A stretch of 64,000 nucleotides of DNA from Colwellia sp. 12G3 (lineage in GTDB: Bacteria > Pseudomonadota > Gammaproteobacteria > Enterobacterales > Alteromonadaceae). The position numbers and the translations under genes were made by a program. The stretch covers positions 124,001-188,000 of the forward strand of contig NZ_PJAQ01000068.1 in the NCBI RefSeq assembly GCF_002836775.1, given 5' to 3'. The notes under the pieces are model-generated. The model had not been told where the DNA came from. It did not search any database and saw nothing but the letters and a program-made list of their open reading frames with translations. Each line of letters opens with the position of its first letter. The first letter of the stretch is position 1. Shown in pieces: positions 29,518-39,197 of the stretch.

Positions 29518-31731
29518 CTAAATCCGTTTTACCTGAGTAACATCATCTAATTGGCGTAATTTGTCTAAAACACGCGTTAACAACTCACTACTGGCGACTT
29601 CTAACTTTAGGTTCATGCTCACTGTTTGTTTAGTTTTATCCGTATTACTATCCATGCCAACAATACTGACTCTTTCGTTAGCAATGATGGTAGAAATATC
29701 GCGTAACAAACCTTGTCTATCACTGCCAATTATTTGAGCTGAAGCTTGATAGCTTTGCTTATTCTCACTGCCCCATTGCACTTCAACTAAACGTTCGGGT
29801 TGTAAATTAAGTGCATTGGCCAATTGTTCACAATCTTCTCTATGTACTGAAATCCCACGTCCTTGGGTGATAAAACCCGAGATAGTATCCCCCGGTACTG
29901 GTTGGCAACATTTAGCCATATGCGTAAGCAAGTTACCAACACCAGAAACAGTAATGCCGTTATCGTCTTGCACTAAAGCTTTATTCGTTGAGCTTTGCTT
30001 AACTAAACTTTGCGGATCTATTTCAGCGGGTGGTTTTAGCTTACTATCAAGTTGGGTAAAGTGATTAATAACTTGCTGTAATCGTGCATTACCCGTTCCT
30101 ATCGCAGCATAAAGGTCATCAACCGTTTTCATATTGAAACGTTTTGCTGCCGCTAATAAGTCTATCGTTGCTATGTCATGCTTAGCTATTTCACTCTCAA
30201 ATAGCTCTTTGCCTTGGGCAATATATTTATCTCTATCAAGTAATTTAAAAAAATGCTGAACTTTAGCACGAGCACGTGAAGAGTAAATATAGTTCAAATT
30301 AGGGTTAAGCCAGTCTCGGCTCGGATTAGGTTGCTTACTTGTGAGTACTTCTACTTGATCACCCGTTTGTAGCTGGTGAGTAAAAGGAACAATTTTTCCA
30401 AACACTTTAGCACCAATACAGCAATGGCCAACATTAGAGTGAATGTAATAGGCAAAATCTAAGGGCGTTGAGCCCATAGGTAAATCGATAACATCGCCAC
30501 TTGGGGTGAATACATAAATACGATCTTCAAATACCTGACTTCGTAATTCATCAAGTAATTCCCCACTTTCAGCGACATCATCTTGCCACTGTAATATTTT
30601 TCTTAACCAGCCAATTTTATCATCAAAGCTATTACTTTTGCCGCTAGCATGACCTTCTTTATAACGCCAATGCGCCGCGACACCAAGCTCAGCATCATCA
30701 TCCATTTGCTTGGTTCTAATTTGTACCTCAACCGATTTCCCTTCTGGCCCTAGGACCACGGTATGTATAGATTGGTAACCATTAGCTTTTGGCGTTGCTA
30801 TATAATCTGAAAACTCTTTGGCAATATGCTGCCACTCGGTATGGACAATACCCAAGGCAGAATAACAATCTTGCACTCTTTCGACCACTACACGGACTGC
30901 TCGAACATCAAACAACTGTTCAAAATCAAGTGACTTTTGCTGCATCTTCTTCCAGATGCTATAGATGTGTTTAGGGCGACCATAAACTTCGCCATTGATG
31001 GCCAAAGCATTAAGTTCACTATCTAAGTGACCCACAAAACTGGCCATGTATTGCTCTCGTTCTAGCCGAGTTTCATCCAAAAGCTTGGCAATCTTTTTAT
31101 AGACCTGCGGGTGAAGATATCGAAATGAAATATCTTCCAGTTCCCATTTTAATTGACCTATACCTAAACGATTCGCTAGCGGTGCGTAGATATTCGCGCT
31201 CTCTTTTGCTACCAGCACACGAGTTTCTTCATCACTATTTTTCTTTTCACGTAAGTCACATAAGCGCTCAGCTAACTTGATCACTACCGCACGTACGTCA
31301 TCCACCATCGCCAGTAACATACGACGAATATTATCTATATTTTGTGGATCTTGGCCATTTGACTGATTACTTTGTTGACGCAAGGCTTTAATAGCAGCCA
31401 TCTGTTCAACACCTTGGCAAAGCATAAGGATATCTTTAGAAAACTGCTCTTTGACAAATTCAATGTCGATAATACCGTCAGCTAATAATGGTGCTATAAA
31501 AGCAGCGACTAACGAATCAGCATCGAGATTTAAGCCACTTAAAATTTCAACCATTTCCATGCTTTTGTTAAGTAACTCGAGCTTTTCTGCACCTTCCTGC
31601 TGATAACAGTTGGACACCTGTAACCATAAAGCTGACAGAGCCTTGGTTTTAACATCGGTTAACTTCAAGTCTGTTAACCATTGTTCAAAACTTTGCACTG
31701 TTATCTGATGTGATTTACGTACGGAAACCAT
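29518..31731 (-). CDS. relA: GTP pyrophosphokinase RelA (ppGpp synthetase I)
   Basis: RelA makes (p)ppGpp on starved ribosomes. The 737-residue protein has an N-terminal HD-like domain whose catalytic residues are lost (DSLVAAFIAPLLADGIID in place of the HDxxED motif), so hydrolysis is not expected; this is normal for RelA. The synthetase domain follows with FDLxAxRV-like FEQLFDVRAVRVVVER and YIATPKANGYQSIHTVV, then TGS (IYVFTPSGDVIDLPMGSTPLDFAYYIHSNVG), a Cys-containing zinc-finger region (MAKCCQPVPGD) and a C-terminal ACT domain. It sits between rlmD and mazG as in E. coli. Three phased palindromic sites lie in its upstream gap. Confidence 0.97.
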   Translation of the reverse strand: MVSVRKSHQITVQSFEQWLTDLKLTDVKTKALSALWLQVSNCYQQEGAEKLELLNKSMEMVEILSGLNLDADSLVAAFIAPLLADGIIDIEFVKEQFSKDILMLCQGVEQMAAIKALRQQSNQSNGQDPQNIDNIRRMLLAMVDDVRAVVIKLAERLCDLREKKNSDEETRVLVAKESANIYAPLANRLGIGQLKWELEDISFRYLHPQVYKKIAKLLDETRLEREQYMASFVGHLDSELNALAINGEVYGRPKHIYSIWKKMQQKSLDFEQLFDVRAVRVVVERVQDCYSALGIVHTEWQHIAKEFSDYIATPKANGYQSIHTVVLGPEGKSVEVQIRTKQMDDDAELGVAAHWRYKEGHASGKSNSFDDKIGWLRKILQWQDDVAESGELLDELRSQVFEDRIYVFTPSGDVIDLPMGSTPLDFAYYIHSNVGHCCIGAKVFGKIVPFTHQLQTGDQVEVLTSKQPNPSRDWLNPNLNYIYSSRARAKVQHFFKLLDRDKYIAQGKELFESEIAKHDIATIDLLAAAKRFNMKTVDDLYAAIGTGNARLQQVINHFTQLDSKLKPPAEIDPQSLVKQSSTNKALVQDDNGITVSGVGNLLTHMAKCCQPVPGDTISGFITQGRGISVHREDCEQLANALNLQPERLVEVQWGSENKQSYQASAQIIGSDRQGLLRDISTIIANERVSIVGMDSNTDKTKQTVSMNLKLEVASSELLTRVLDKLRQLDDVTQVKRI

Positions 31732-31769
31732 GGTTATCTCTTTATTATTTGGAAAGGTAGCTTATCTAT

Positions 31770-31822
31770 TACTTATAAGTAGTTGACTGATACTTATAAG
31801 TAGTTGACTGATACTTAGGATA
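31770..31822. repeat. Phased 21-bp tandem repeat with palindromic core upstream of relA
   Basis: The 21-bp unit TACTTATAAGTAGTTGACTGA occurs twice back to back (31770-31790, 31791-31811), followed by a decayed third start (TACTTAGGATA). The core ACTTATAAGT is a perfect 10-bp palindrome at 31771-31780 and 31792-31801. The unit also contains TTGACT, a fair -35 on the plus strand. Spacing equals two helical turns, as expected for adjacent operators on one DNA face. It fills most of the 95-bp gap between rlmD and relA. Confidence 0.75.
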
Positions 31823-31826
31823 AATA

Positions 31827-33230
31827 TTATTGAGTAAACAATACCATAGTCTCAACATGCTTTGTCTGTGAAAACATATCCAGAAGTGATATTTTCTCAA
31901 GGTTATAGCCCTGAGAAACAAGAATTGCACTATCTCTTGCTAAGGTTGCTGGATCACAGCTGACATATAATACGCTAGGTATTTTTAGTTTCGCAATTTG
32001 ATTCACCGCCTCTTCTGCACCTGCTCTTGCAGGGTCAAGTAATACCTTATCAAAAACATGCCCGCTAGCCCATGACTCTAATAACCACTGGCTATTCAAA
32101 TCGGAATGATAGAACTGGCAATTATCAAAACCATTAATTTGGGCATTATGGGTCGCTTTATCAACCATCACTTGCACCCCTTCGACACCAACAACATGTT
32201 TTGCTTGTTTTGCCAACGCTAAGCTAAAATTCCCTAGACCACAAAATAAATCGAGGACATTATCGGAGGGTAAAACATTTAACCATGCTAAGGCCTGGCT
32301 AATCATGGCATTATTAACCTTGTGATTAATTTGAATAAAGTCACTGCTCGAAAAATAAATTTTACTGTTATCAGCTAATTCATAAGAAAGTACAGAAGGG
32401 CTCCCCTCCTTGTGACTATTAAGCGGTTGTTGTTTGTCACCTTCATCAATAATGACATGCCAGTCATGCTCTTGAGCATATGATTGCCACAGCCCGATAT
32501 CAGTTTCATTCATCGCCCTTAGTTGGCGAATAACAAGGACAACTTGATTCTCTTTTTGACTATTATTTTCAGATGTTGTATCAATTAAATCCGCTTGAAT
32601 TACTTCGATATGACCAATAGCCGATTTTACCGTAAGTTGTGCTAATAGCTTTTTTAACAAAGGAAAAATAGCATTAAGTGGCTCAACTAAAACAGGGCAT
32701 GATTTTATCGCGGCTAGTTGGTTAGTCGATTTTTGTCTAAAGCCGATAGTCGCTTGGGAGTTTTTGTCGAATTGTACCCCTATACGCGCTTTACGACGAT
32801 AATGCCAGGGACTACTTTCTACCGTAGCCTGCCATGGCAGATCTTTTTGCCCTACTTTTTTAACGATATTATGATCACTAAAACAACGGGAGAAAAGTTC
32901 GCTAATTTTATTTTGTTTGAAGTCAAGTTGCGCTTCTATATCAAGCATTTGCAGATCACAGCCACCACAGACACCAAAGTGCAGACACTGAGGTGTAACT
33001 CGACTATCACTTGGATTGTTAATAGAGATAAGTTTTGCTCGAGCATATTTATTCTTTTGCTCGATAATCTTCACCTCAACAACTTCATGAGGTAAAGCGC
33101 CAGCGATAAAGACTGGTTTATTTTGCCAACGAGCAACCCCCACACCGTTCATGTCCAGTTTATCAACATTGACTGTCAATCGCTGATTTGACGTTTGTGG
33201 TTTAACTGCTGCTTTAAAATAATTTGCCAT
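31827..33230 (-). CDS. rlmD: 23S rRNA (uracil-1939-C5)-methyltransferase RlmD
   Basis: RlmD methylates U1939 of 23S rRNA. I start at ATG 33230 (MANYFKAAVKP, 467 aa), with AGGGTGAAA upstream; the frame reaches a GTG at 33236. An N-terminal TRAM domain (TVNVDKLDMNGVGVARWQNKPVFIAGALPHE) is followed by the iron-sulphur cysteine set CLHFGVCGGCDLQ (about 81-91) with a fourth Cys in KSCPVLVEPL. The Rossmann methyltransferase domain has DLFCGLGNFSLALA, LLDPARAGA and the catalytic Cys in VLYVSCDPATLARD. It is directly upstream of relA, as in E. coli. Confidence 0.96.
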   Translation of the reverse strand: MANYFKAAVKPQTSNQRLTVNVDKLDMNGVGVARWQNKPVFIAGALPHEVVEVKIIEQKNKYARAKLISINNPSDSRVTPQCLHFGVCGGCDLQMLDIEAQLDFKQNKISELFSRCFSDHNIVKKVGQKDLPWQATVESSPWHYRRKARIGVQFDKNSQATIGFRQKSTNQLAAIKSCPVLVEPLNAIFPLLKKLLAQLTVKSAIGHIEVIQADLIDTTSENNSQKENQVVLVIRQLRAMNETDIGLWQSYAQEHDWHVIIDEGDKQQPLNSHKEGSPSVLSYELADNSKIYFSSSDFIQINHKVNNAMISQALAWLNVLPSDNVLDLFCGLGNFSLALAKQAKHVVGVEGVQVMVDKATHNAQINGFDNCQFYHSDLNSQWLLESWASGHVFDKVLLDPARAGAEEAVNQIAKLKIPSVLYVSCDPATLARDSAILVSQGYNLEKISLLDMFSQTKHVETMVLFTQ

Positions 33231-33285
33231 TTTCACCCTAGAATTTACGCTAACTTTATTAATTAATACTTATTTTAAGTAGATA

Positions 33286-33598
33286 TATACCCGCTCCACT
33301 TGAAGATGCTCGTTTCAGGAAACCTGAACGAATCATAATCAAGACACATTTTTTGTTAAGGGTCACTCCCTTAAAAACAAGTGTAACGACGAGTATGGTT
33401 TACGCAGTTTCCCCAAAGGGCTGGCTTATAAACGCTTTATGCTGCGTTATTGATTTCGACAATAACCCTACATGGATGTCGCTTATTAGAGAATGCAGGA
33501 GCACATTCTCCTGAATAACTATTATCTTCAATCAATGCCTTGCCTAAAGGCGTTTTTAATTCCAGCTGAATCCTGCATGTTCAATTGGAACGGGTATA
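33286..33598. repeat. Dispersed repeat element, copy A (313 bp, MITE-like)
   Basis: The element has terminal inverted repeats of 24 bp: left end TATACCCGCTCCACTTGAAG, right end the near complement of it reading ...CAATTGGAACGGGTATA. Inside are hairpins TTAAGGGTCACTCCCTTAA and GAGAATGCAGGAGCACATTCTC. The stretch about 33440-33560 (GCGTTATTGATTT...TACATGGATG...CTTCAATCAATGCCTTGCCT) is shared with copy B downstream of barA in the same orientation. No protein is encoded. It occupies the rlmD-barA gap. Confidence 0.85.
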
Positions 33599-33600
33599 CA

Positions 33601-33642
33601 CCAATCAAACTAATTCATTAATCCGATTGGTCTTAGCTATCG
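33601..33642. repeat. Short inverted repeat next to copy A
   Basis: ACCAATC and GATTGGT bracket an AT-rich centre (ATTCATTAAT), directly abutting the right end of repeat copy A. It resembles the ends of the TATACCAA type repeats and may be the remnant of a second insertion. Confidence 0.45.
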
Positions 33643-33761
33643 ATACTATAAATTTATAGCAGCTTATGAGATTATTTATGTTAAGTTGGATAATCGATTA
33701 GATAGCTCATTATTTCAGTGGGTATTTTACCCTAAATTTATCAAAAAAGTTCAACAAAAAA

Positions 33762-36620
33762 ATGCATAAAATAAGCCTGAAAGACTGGGTTATCATACTC
33801 ACTATCATTCCAACCACTCTGATCGGTTTTGGTTTAGCCAGTTATTTTTCTTATAGCCGTTCTGTTGAACTAAATGATTTCCTTGAACAACGCGCAAAAA
33901 GCATCATTGAACCGATTGCAATTGCAAGTAAAGACCCATTACTAAACAAGAACAGAGATAAACTGCGTCAACTAATAAGCTTCACTCACCGCAATCAATC
34001 AAGCATTGTTAAAAGCATTGTTATTTTTACTGAAGATAATCAAGTTTTTGTTACTAGTGCATATCATGGTGATACGAATCTAATGCGACTAAAAGCTGGA
34101 GCAGAATTACCAAGCCACACGACTATTCAATCTTTATCCGATTATATAATTTTTAGAACACCTATTATTGATGAAAACTATAACTCTCAATCTAATGCAA
34201 ACTTTACTGCAACGGCTAGTTCACAATATAATTCTGCGTTCAATAACTCAAAACCTGTAATTATTGGCTATATAGCCATGCAAATTGATAAAAATCACCT
34301 AAACTTTCAACAACAAAGCCAATTCATAGTTGCTTTTACCTTTGCTTTACTCGGCTCTTTACTTAGCGCTATCTTTGCAATCAGGCTTATTAAAAAAGTA
34401 ACCAAGCCTATTAACTCTATGGTACAAGCAATTGAACGTATTAGAGAAGGAAAACTGGAAAGTAGAGTCAGTGGCCAACTCATTGGCGAGCTTAATTTTT
34501 TGAAGAATGGCATTAATGCCATGGCACAATCACTCGACAGTTACCAAAATGAAATGCATGCCAGTATAGATCAAGCCACCATAGATTTACGTGAAAGTTT
34601 AGAGCAATTTGAAATTCAGAACGTCGAACTTAGTATTTCTAAGCGTAAAGCACAAGAAGCCAATAAGGTGAAGTCAGAGTTCTTAGCTAATATGAGTCAT
34701 GAGTTACGTACACCACTCAATGGTGTAATTGGCTTTACTCGACAAGTACTGAAAACACCACTCACTGAAAATCAGCGGGATTATTTGCAAACCATTGATC
34801 GTTCAGCAAACAACTTATTGACAATAATTAATGATATTCTTGACTTTTCCAAACTTGATGCCGGCAAAATGGTTATTGAAAATATTCCTTTTTCTTTAAG
34901 AGAGTCTATTGAAGATACCCTAATTTTATTAGCACCCGCTGCCCATAAAAAGAATATTGAATTATCTATCAATATCCCACAAGAATTACCCGATTCACTT
35001 GTCGGTGATACAATGCGAATTAAGCAAATTATCACCAATTTGATCAGCAATGCGATAAAATTCACACCACAAGGCTGTGTTGCTGTAGATATTACCAGTG
35101 AAGAAGTAAATCAAAAAAATATAAAGTTAAAAGTCACGGTTAACGATACGGGTATCGGTATGACCATTAACCAGCAAAGAACTATTTTTGATGCGTTCAC
35201 CCAAGCTGACCAAAGTATCACGCGCTTATATGGTGGTACAGGTCTTGGTTTAGTCATTTGTCAGCGACTTGCACAAGAAATGACTGGCGATATAGGTTTT
35301 ACCAGTGAAAAAAATCACGGTTCTAGTTTTTGGTTTACTTTTCAATGTGAAGTTAATTCTATGCCATTAATGTTGGAGTTAGATAACCAGCACTTGGCAA
35401 ATAAGACGGTACTCTACTTCGAAGAAAATGATCACAGTCGTGAAGCAACCAAAAATATATTAAAGCATTGGAAAATGCGCGTTACTAGTGTAATAAACAG
35501 GCATCAATTATCACAAGTACTTTCCCATAGTAGCCAAGCTAAACGAGGCTTTGATTATGCACTTATTGGCCATAACCAGACAGCTACAGCATTAAGTGAT
35601 CTCAAAAAAACCATCGCACTGTTAATGCCTATTTCTAGTAATATACATTTAGCTTTAAATAATAATTCTCCAAGCTTACAGGAGGCATTAATTGCTAGTG
35701 GTGCGGTTAGTTGTATGAGTAAACCATTAACCTCAAGCAGCTTAAGTAGAGTATTACAGCCCGCTATAGAAGCTAAGTCAGAAAGACTCACGCTAAATGC
35801 ACCCATCGGAAAAATATTACCAATAAAAGTATTAGCTGTTGATGATAATGAAGCTAACTTAAAATTAATTAAAGCACTGCTGTTAGAACAAGTGGCGGAG
35901 GTCGTTGTAGCCGACAATGGCTTAGTAGCGATAGAACTTTGTAAAATTGAAACCTTTTCTTTAATTTTTATGGATATTCAAATGCCTGTTATGGATGGCA
36001 TCAGCGCGCTAAAAGAAATAAAGCAGTTAGATAATAATAATAAAAATACTCCTATCATAGCGGTTACTGCACATGCATTAAGTGGTGAAAGAGAAAAAAT
36101 GTATCAACAAGGCTTTAATGCCTATATGACAAAACCAATAGATGAAACGATGTTACGACATATTATTTATGAATATTGTGACTTTAATCACCTAGTAAGC
36201 CCTTCTGTGCCAGTAATATCAAGCAGCACTTCGAATCAGACAGAACAACTTACCAAGGTAATTGATTGGCCTTTAGCCCTAAAACGCAGTGCTAATAAAG
36301 CAGATTTAGCCAAAGAAATGTTCCTAGGGTTAATAGAGAGTTTGCCTGAAACTCAACAAAATATCAGTGAAGCAATTGAAGCTCAAGATATAGCTTTGAT
36401 TAAGCGTTTAGTACATAAGCTTAACGGCGCTTGTTGTTATACTGGGGCTCCCAACTTAGCCAAGATTACGATTCAATTAGAGACCCAGCTGAAAATGGGA
36501 TTAAATTTAGAAGAACTTGAACCTGAATTTTTAGAGTTTTTCGAACATATAGAGCAAGTACTGTTTGCAGTGCCTGAAGCACTAAAAGAAATGAGTCTAA
36601 GTAACCAGGACTCTGCTTAA
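33762..36620 (+). CDS. barA: Hybrid sensor histidine kinase BarA
   Basis: BarA phosphorylates the response regulator UvrY (GacA), which drives Csr small RNAs. The 952-residue protein has an N-terminal membrane helix, a periplasmic domain (about 30-185), a second helix (about 188-208), a HAMP domain, HisKA with phospho-acceptor His313 (MSHELRTPLNG), HATPase_c (NLISNAIKFT, DTGIGM, GGTGLGLVI), a degenerate receiver-like segment, a full receiver with Asp738 (FMDIQMPVMDG) and a C-terminal HPt with His885 (VHKLNGACCYTG). This is the full four-step relay. It is divergent from rlmD as in E. coli, and is bracketed by two copies of a repeat element. Confidence 0.95.
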   Translation: MHKISLKDWVIILTIIPTTLIGFGLASYFSYSRSVELNDFLEQRAKSIIEPIAIASKDPLLNKNRDKLRQLISFTHRNQSSIVKSIVIFTEDNQVFVTSAYHGDTNLMRLKAGAELPSHTTIQSLSDYIIFRTPIIDENYNSQSNANFTATASSQYNSAFNNSKPVIIGYIAMQIDKNHLNFQQQSQFIVAFTFALLGSLLSAIFAIRLIKKVTKPINSMVQAIERIREGKLESRVSGQLIGELNFLKNGINAMAQSLDSYQNEMHASIDQATIDLRESLEQFEIQNVELSISKRKAQEANKVKSEFLANMSHELRTPLNGVIGFTRQVLKTPLTENQRDYLQTIDRSANNLLTIINDILDFSKLDAGKMVIENIPFSLRESIEDTLILLAPAAHKKNIELSINIPQELPDSLVGDTMRIKQIITNLISNAIKFTPQGCVAVDITSEEVNQKNIKLKVTVNDTGIGMTINQQRTIFDAFTQADQSITRLYGGTGLGLVICQRLAQEMTGDIGFTSEKNHGSSFWFTFQCEVNSMPLMLELDNQHLANKTVLYFEENDHSREATKNILKHWKMRVTSVINRHQLSQVLSHSSQAKRGFDYALIGHNQTATALSDLKKTIALLMPISSNIHLALNNNSPSLQEALIASGAVSCMSKPLTSSSLSRVLQPAIEAKSERLTLNAPIGKILPIKVLAVDDNEANLKLIKALLLEQVAEVVVADNGLVAIELCKIETFSLIFMDIQMPVMDGISALKEIKQLDNNNKNTPIIAVTAHALSGEREKMYQQGFNAYMTKPIDETMLRHIIYEYCDFNHLVSPSVPVISSSTSNQTEQLTKVIDWPLALKRSANKADLAKEMFLGLIESLPETQQNISEAIEAQDIALIKRLVHKLNGACCYTGAPNLAKITIQLETQLKMGLNLEELEPEFLEFFEHIEQVLFAVPEALKEMSLSNQDSA

Positions 36621-36792
36621 TATATATTCCTCTAGCTGCCATTTTTACTTACTTCTGCGTTAAATTTATTTGTAATAGACCAGCTATTGACGCGTAAATT
36701 AGCCTTGGATAATGAAAATTTATCAAGCTAGAGCTATTGCAATAATTCTAGTATTTTAATTACATGCTTTAACTATCTATTAAGAGTTTAGG
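36621..36792 (+). other. barA downstream spacer
   Basis: About 170 AT-rich bases between the barA stop and repeat copy B. No gene or clear terminator is visible. Confidence 0.4.
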
Positions 36793-37110
36793 TTATACCA
36801 ATTTGATTAAATTTCTTCCCAACTCAGAGCTCTGCTCGATGTTCAATAACAAGGCAAATTTGTTTCGGTTTAGTCATTCTAAATCAAATAAACTTAACGA
36901 TGTTAGTGAACATCGAGAAAGCTCCCAGAGGGCGAGTTTAAAAGGTTTACATGCTGTGTTATTGATTTTGATAAGGACGATACATGGATGCAGATTATTA
37001 GAGAATACAGGAGCTTATTCTCCTGAATAACCATTCTCTTCAATCAATGCCTTGCCTCTAAGCCTTTTAATTCTGGCTGAGTGGGAAAGAACTTAATCAA
37101 CTTGGTATTA
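36793..37110. repeat. Dispersed repeat element, copy B (318 bp, MITE-like)
   Basis: Terminal inverted repeats of about 34 bp: left end TTATACCAATTTGATTAAAT continuing TTCTTCCCAACTCAG, right end its near complement ending TTAATCAACTTGGTATTA. The interior from about 36955 to 37070 matches copy A (GTTATTGATTTTGATAA, ACATGGATG, TTATTAGAGAATACAGGAGC, CTTCAATCAATGCCTTGCCT). The ends differ from those of copy A. The short frame inside it is not a gene. Confidence 0.88.
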
Positions 37111-37135
37111 AGTAATATTTACCTTCAGCTTACAT

Positions 37136-37168
37136 AAAAAAAGCAACAGATACTGTTGCTTTTTTATG
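37136..37168. terminator. Bidirectional terminator
   Basis: Perfect stem AAAAAGCAACAG/CTGTTGCTTTTT with an ATA loop. It can end transcripts from barA and from the small minus-strand gene at 37215. Confidence 0.9.
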
Positions 37169-37214
37169 TAATATCACTTGGATTATTATTTATTCATAAC
37201 TAACTTACGTATAA

Positions 37215-37460
37215 TTAGCGAATTATAATATTTGATGACGTATCTATATCACCATCTTCAGAAATAACTGCAATCCCGCCACTACATTGTAGTACAGCTA
37301 TACTATGACCATTTTCATTACGAACAAATTTCAGCTCATAGCCAAATTTCCCCAAGCTACTCGCTGAGAATTTTTGTGCTAATGATAACTTATTCCACCA
37401 AACTGACTGCTCTGGAGCTTCCCTTCTGCGCTCTAGCATTGGTTTCATCTGTGTATGCAT
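37215..37460 (-). CDS. Small conserved-looking protein of unknown function
   Basis: I do not recognise the family. The 81-residue protein starts at ATG 37460 with a good ribosome site (GAGGATAAATA). It has a basic N-terminal stretch (KPMLERRREAPE), a WWNKLSLAQKFSASSLGKFGYELKFVRN segment and a C-terminal beta-like part with NGHSIAVLQCSGGIAVISEDGDID. No signal peptide or membrane helix. It is a single gene with a terminator behind it, which supports it being real. Confidence 0.7.
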   Translation of the reverse strand: MHTQMKPMLERRREAPEQSVWWNKLSLAQKFSASSLGKFGYELKFVRNENGHSIAVLQCSGGIAVISEDGDIDTSSNIIIR

Positions 37461-37540
37461 TATTTATCCTCACTTATTTTTACGGAGTCCTTTCCGCACT
37501 ATATCCCTTATAGTGTAGACTATAATTTATACAAAGATAA

Positions 37541-37573
37541 AATAAATGAACAAATAAATGAACAAATAAATGC
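37541..37573. repeat. 12-bp tandem repeat
   Basis: The unit ATAAATGAACAA is repeated 2.5 times upstream of the small gene at 37215-37460 and downstream of pdxJ's minus-strand end. Simple slippage repeat, possible length variant between strains. Confidence 0.6.
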
Positions 37574-37665
37574 GTTATTAAAAATGTACTAGTTTGAACT
37601 GAATACTCGCTCTAGCTGAAGGTACATTTTTTAGAGCCTACTTTGAATAGTAACGGACATGAATA

Positions 37666-38406
37666 CTATGAATTATAAGATCTTGCTTCTAACATCAATT
37701 TTTTCATATCACGAACCGCTTTATCTAGACCATCAATAACTGCTCTAGCAATTATTGCATGGCCAATATTTAATTCGATAATCTCTTTAATAGCGGCAAT
37801 AGGCTTGACGTTGAAATAATTTAAACCATGACCCGCATTCACTTTTAGCCCTAAGCTATGAGCATATTTAATACCTACGGTTAAGCGTTCAAGTTCTATC
37901 TGCTGCTCTTCCTCTGAGGTCAGGTCAGCATAGTGACCAGTATGAATCTCTATATAAGGCGCTTTACTGGCAACTGCAGCATCAATTTGTGCTTTATCAG
38001 CATCAATAAATAAACTTACTGCAATACCTGCTGCTGTTAGCTGTTCTGTAGCCTTAGTTATTTTATCTAACTGCCCTACAACATCTAAGCCACCTTCTGT
38101 AGTTAGCTCTTCACGTTTTTCTGGCACTAAACAACAAAAAACTGGTTTCACATCACATGCTATCGCTATCATTTCATCCGTGACAGCCATTTCAAAGTTC
38201 ATACGAGTATGCAATGTCTGCTTTAAGACATAGATATCTCGGTCTTGGATATGACGTCTATCTTCGCGTAAGTGCACGGTAATACCATCTGCTCCAGCAT
38301 GTTCTGCAACACTGGCGGCATAGACAGGATCAGGATAATTAGTACCACGGGCTTGTCTTAGAGTGGCAATATGATCAACGTTTACACCTAATAATAATTC
38401 AGACAT
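37666..38406 (-). CDS. pdxJ: Pyridoxine 5'-phosphate synthase
   Basis: PdxJ condenses 1-deoxyxylulose 5-phosphate with 3-amino-2-oxopropyl phosphate to form pyridoxine 5'-phosphate, the last ring-forming step of vitamin B6 synthesis. The 246-residue TIM barrel has the family blocks [76 protein letters not shown] and [14 protein letters not shown]. All expected catalytic residues (Glu in FEMA, His in VNVDHIA and NAGHGL) are there. Last gene of the lepA-lepB-rnc-era-recO-pdxJ series; acpS, which follows in E. coli, is absent. Confidence 0.97.
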   Translation of the reverse strand: MSELLLGVNVDHIATLRQARGTNYPDPVYAASVAEHAGADGITVHLREDRRHIQDRDIYVLKQTLHTRMNFEMAVTDEMIAIACDVKPVFCCLVPEKREELTTEGGLDVVGQLDKITKATEQLTAAGIAVSLFIDADKAQIDAAVASKAPYIEIHTGHYADLTSEEEQQIELERLTVGIKYAHSLGLKVNAGHGLNYFNVKPIAAIKEIIELNIGHAIIARAVIDGLDKAVRDMKKLMLEARSYNS

Positions 38407-38457
38407 TTTTAATCTCTTTTTTAATTTTATTGAATATTTTCTAACGTTATAAATAAC

Positions 38458-39183
38458 TCAACTGTATGCTTTATTTGCAAAAAGTTTACGGCTATTTAAT
38501 GGTTTATTCCCTAATAACTGGTTTATAACCTGTCGCATTAATAACTTAAAAGTATAACTAACTTCTTCTGCAACTTTATTTTCAGATAAAGAGCTTTGGT
38601 ATAGAGATCCCCGTTGAGCAATTGCTTGTAAATGGGTCCTATCGAAGCATTGGGCGCTGTTTTTTGGGGAAGTACTATATACAGGAACAAAGCCTTGCTC
38701 GGTGATATAATGAAAGTATGTAACATCGTGCTCAAATACAGGACTAAAGTCAAATGACAGTCCTAACTCTTCAAGCAGTGCTAGTTCAAATAAACGTAGA
38801 TGTGGGGCAATTTCTTCGCCTTGAGCTAAGGCGGTCAACGTGGCTTGATATTGAAAAAATAGTTGCTGACAAGCAATTTGCTCTGTTAATAAACGAATCA
38901 TCAATTCATTAATATAAAAAGAGCTAAACAGGCTATGTTTTTTCAGCGAATATGACTTTGCAATAGAGTCAACTTGGGTGATCTGCTTAACATTACCTTG
39001 GCCTTTTAATAGTAATCTTAGCGGTAAAAAAGGCTGAATTAAGCCTTTTTTAATAGAACGCTTAGATTGACCAACATAAACTAAAGCCGTTAGTTTTCCA
39101 TCATGCTCTGTTAATAAATCAACTATTTGCTGATTTTCACGGTACGGTCGACTATGCAAAACAAAGGCGTTTTGTTCAATCAT
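38458..39183 (-). CDS. recO: DNA repair protein RecO
   Basis: RecO loads RecA on SSB-coated single-stranded DNA with RecR and RecF. The 241-residue protein has the N-terminal OB-fold (AFVLHSRPYRENQQIVDLLTEHDGKLTALVYVGQSKRS) and a helical domain (NELMIRLLTEQIACQQLFFQYQATLTAL...LRLFELALLEELGLSFDFS). The zinc-finger cysteines found in some RecO proteins are reduced, as in E. coli. It starts 14 bp after era and precedes pdxJ, an operon order conserved in gammaproteobacteria. Confidence 0.93.
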   Translation of the reverse strand: MIEQNAFVLHSRPYRENQQIVDLLTEHDGKLTALVYVGQSKRSIKKGLIQPFLPLRLLLKGQGNVKQITQVDSIAKSYSLKKHSLFSSFYINELMIRLLTEQIACQQLFFQYQATLTALAQGEEIAPHLRLFELALLEELGLSFDFSPVFEHDVTYFHYITEQGFVPVYSTSPKNSAQCFDRTHLQAIAQRGSLYQSSLSENKVAEEVSYTFKLLMRQVINQLLGNKPLNSRKLFANKAYS

Positions 39184-39197
39184 TTACCGTACACCTA

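Noticed and set aside
36803..37030. 75-codon open frame downstream of barA
   Set aside because: It lies wholly inside repeat copy B, includes its terminal inverted repeat, and has no ribosome site.
37541..37573. Tandem repeat considered as an origin iteron
   Set aside because: Only 2.5 short AT-rich units without DnaA boxes or a replication gene.
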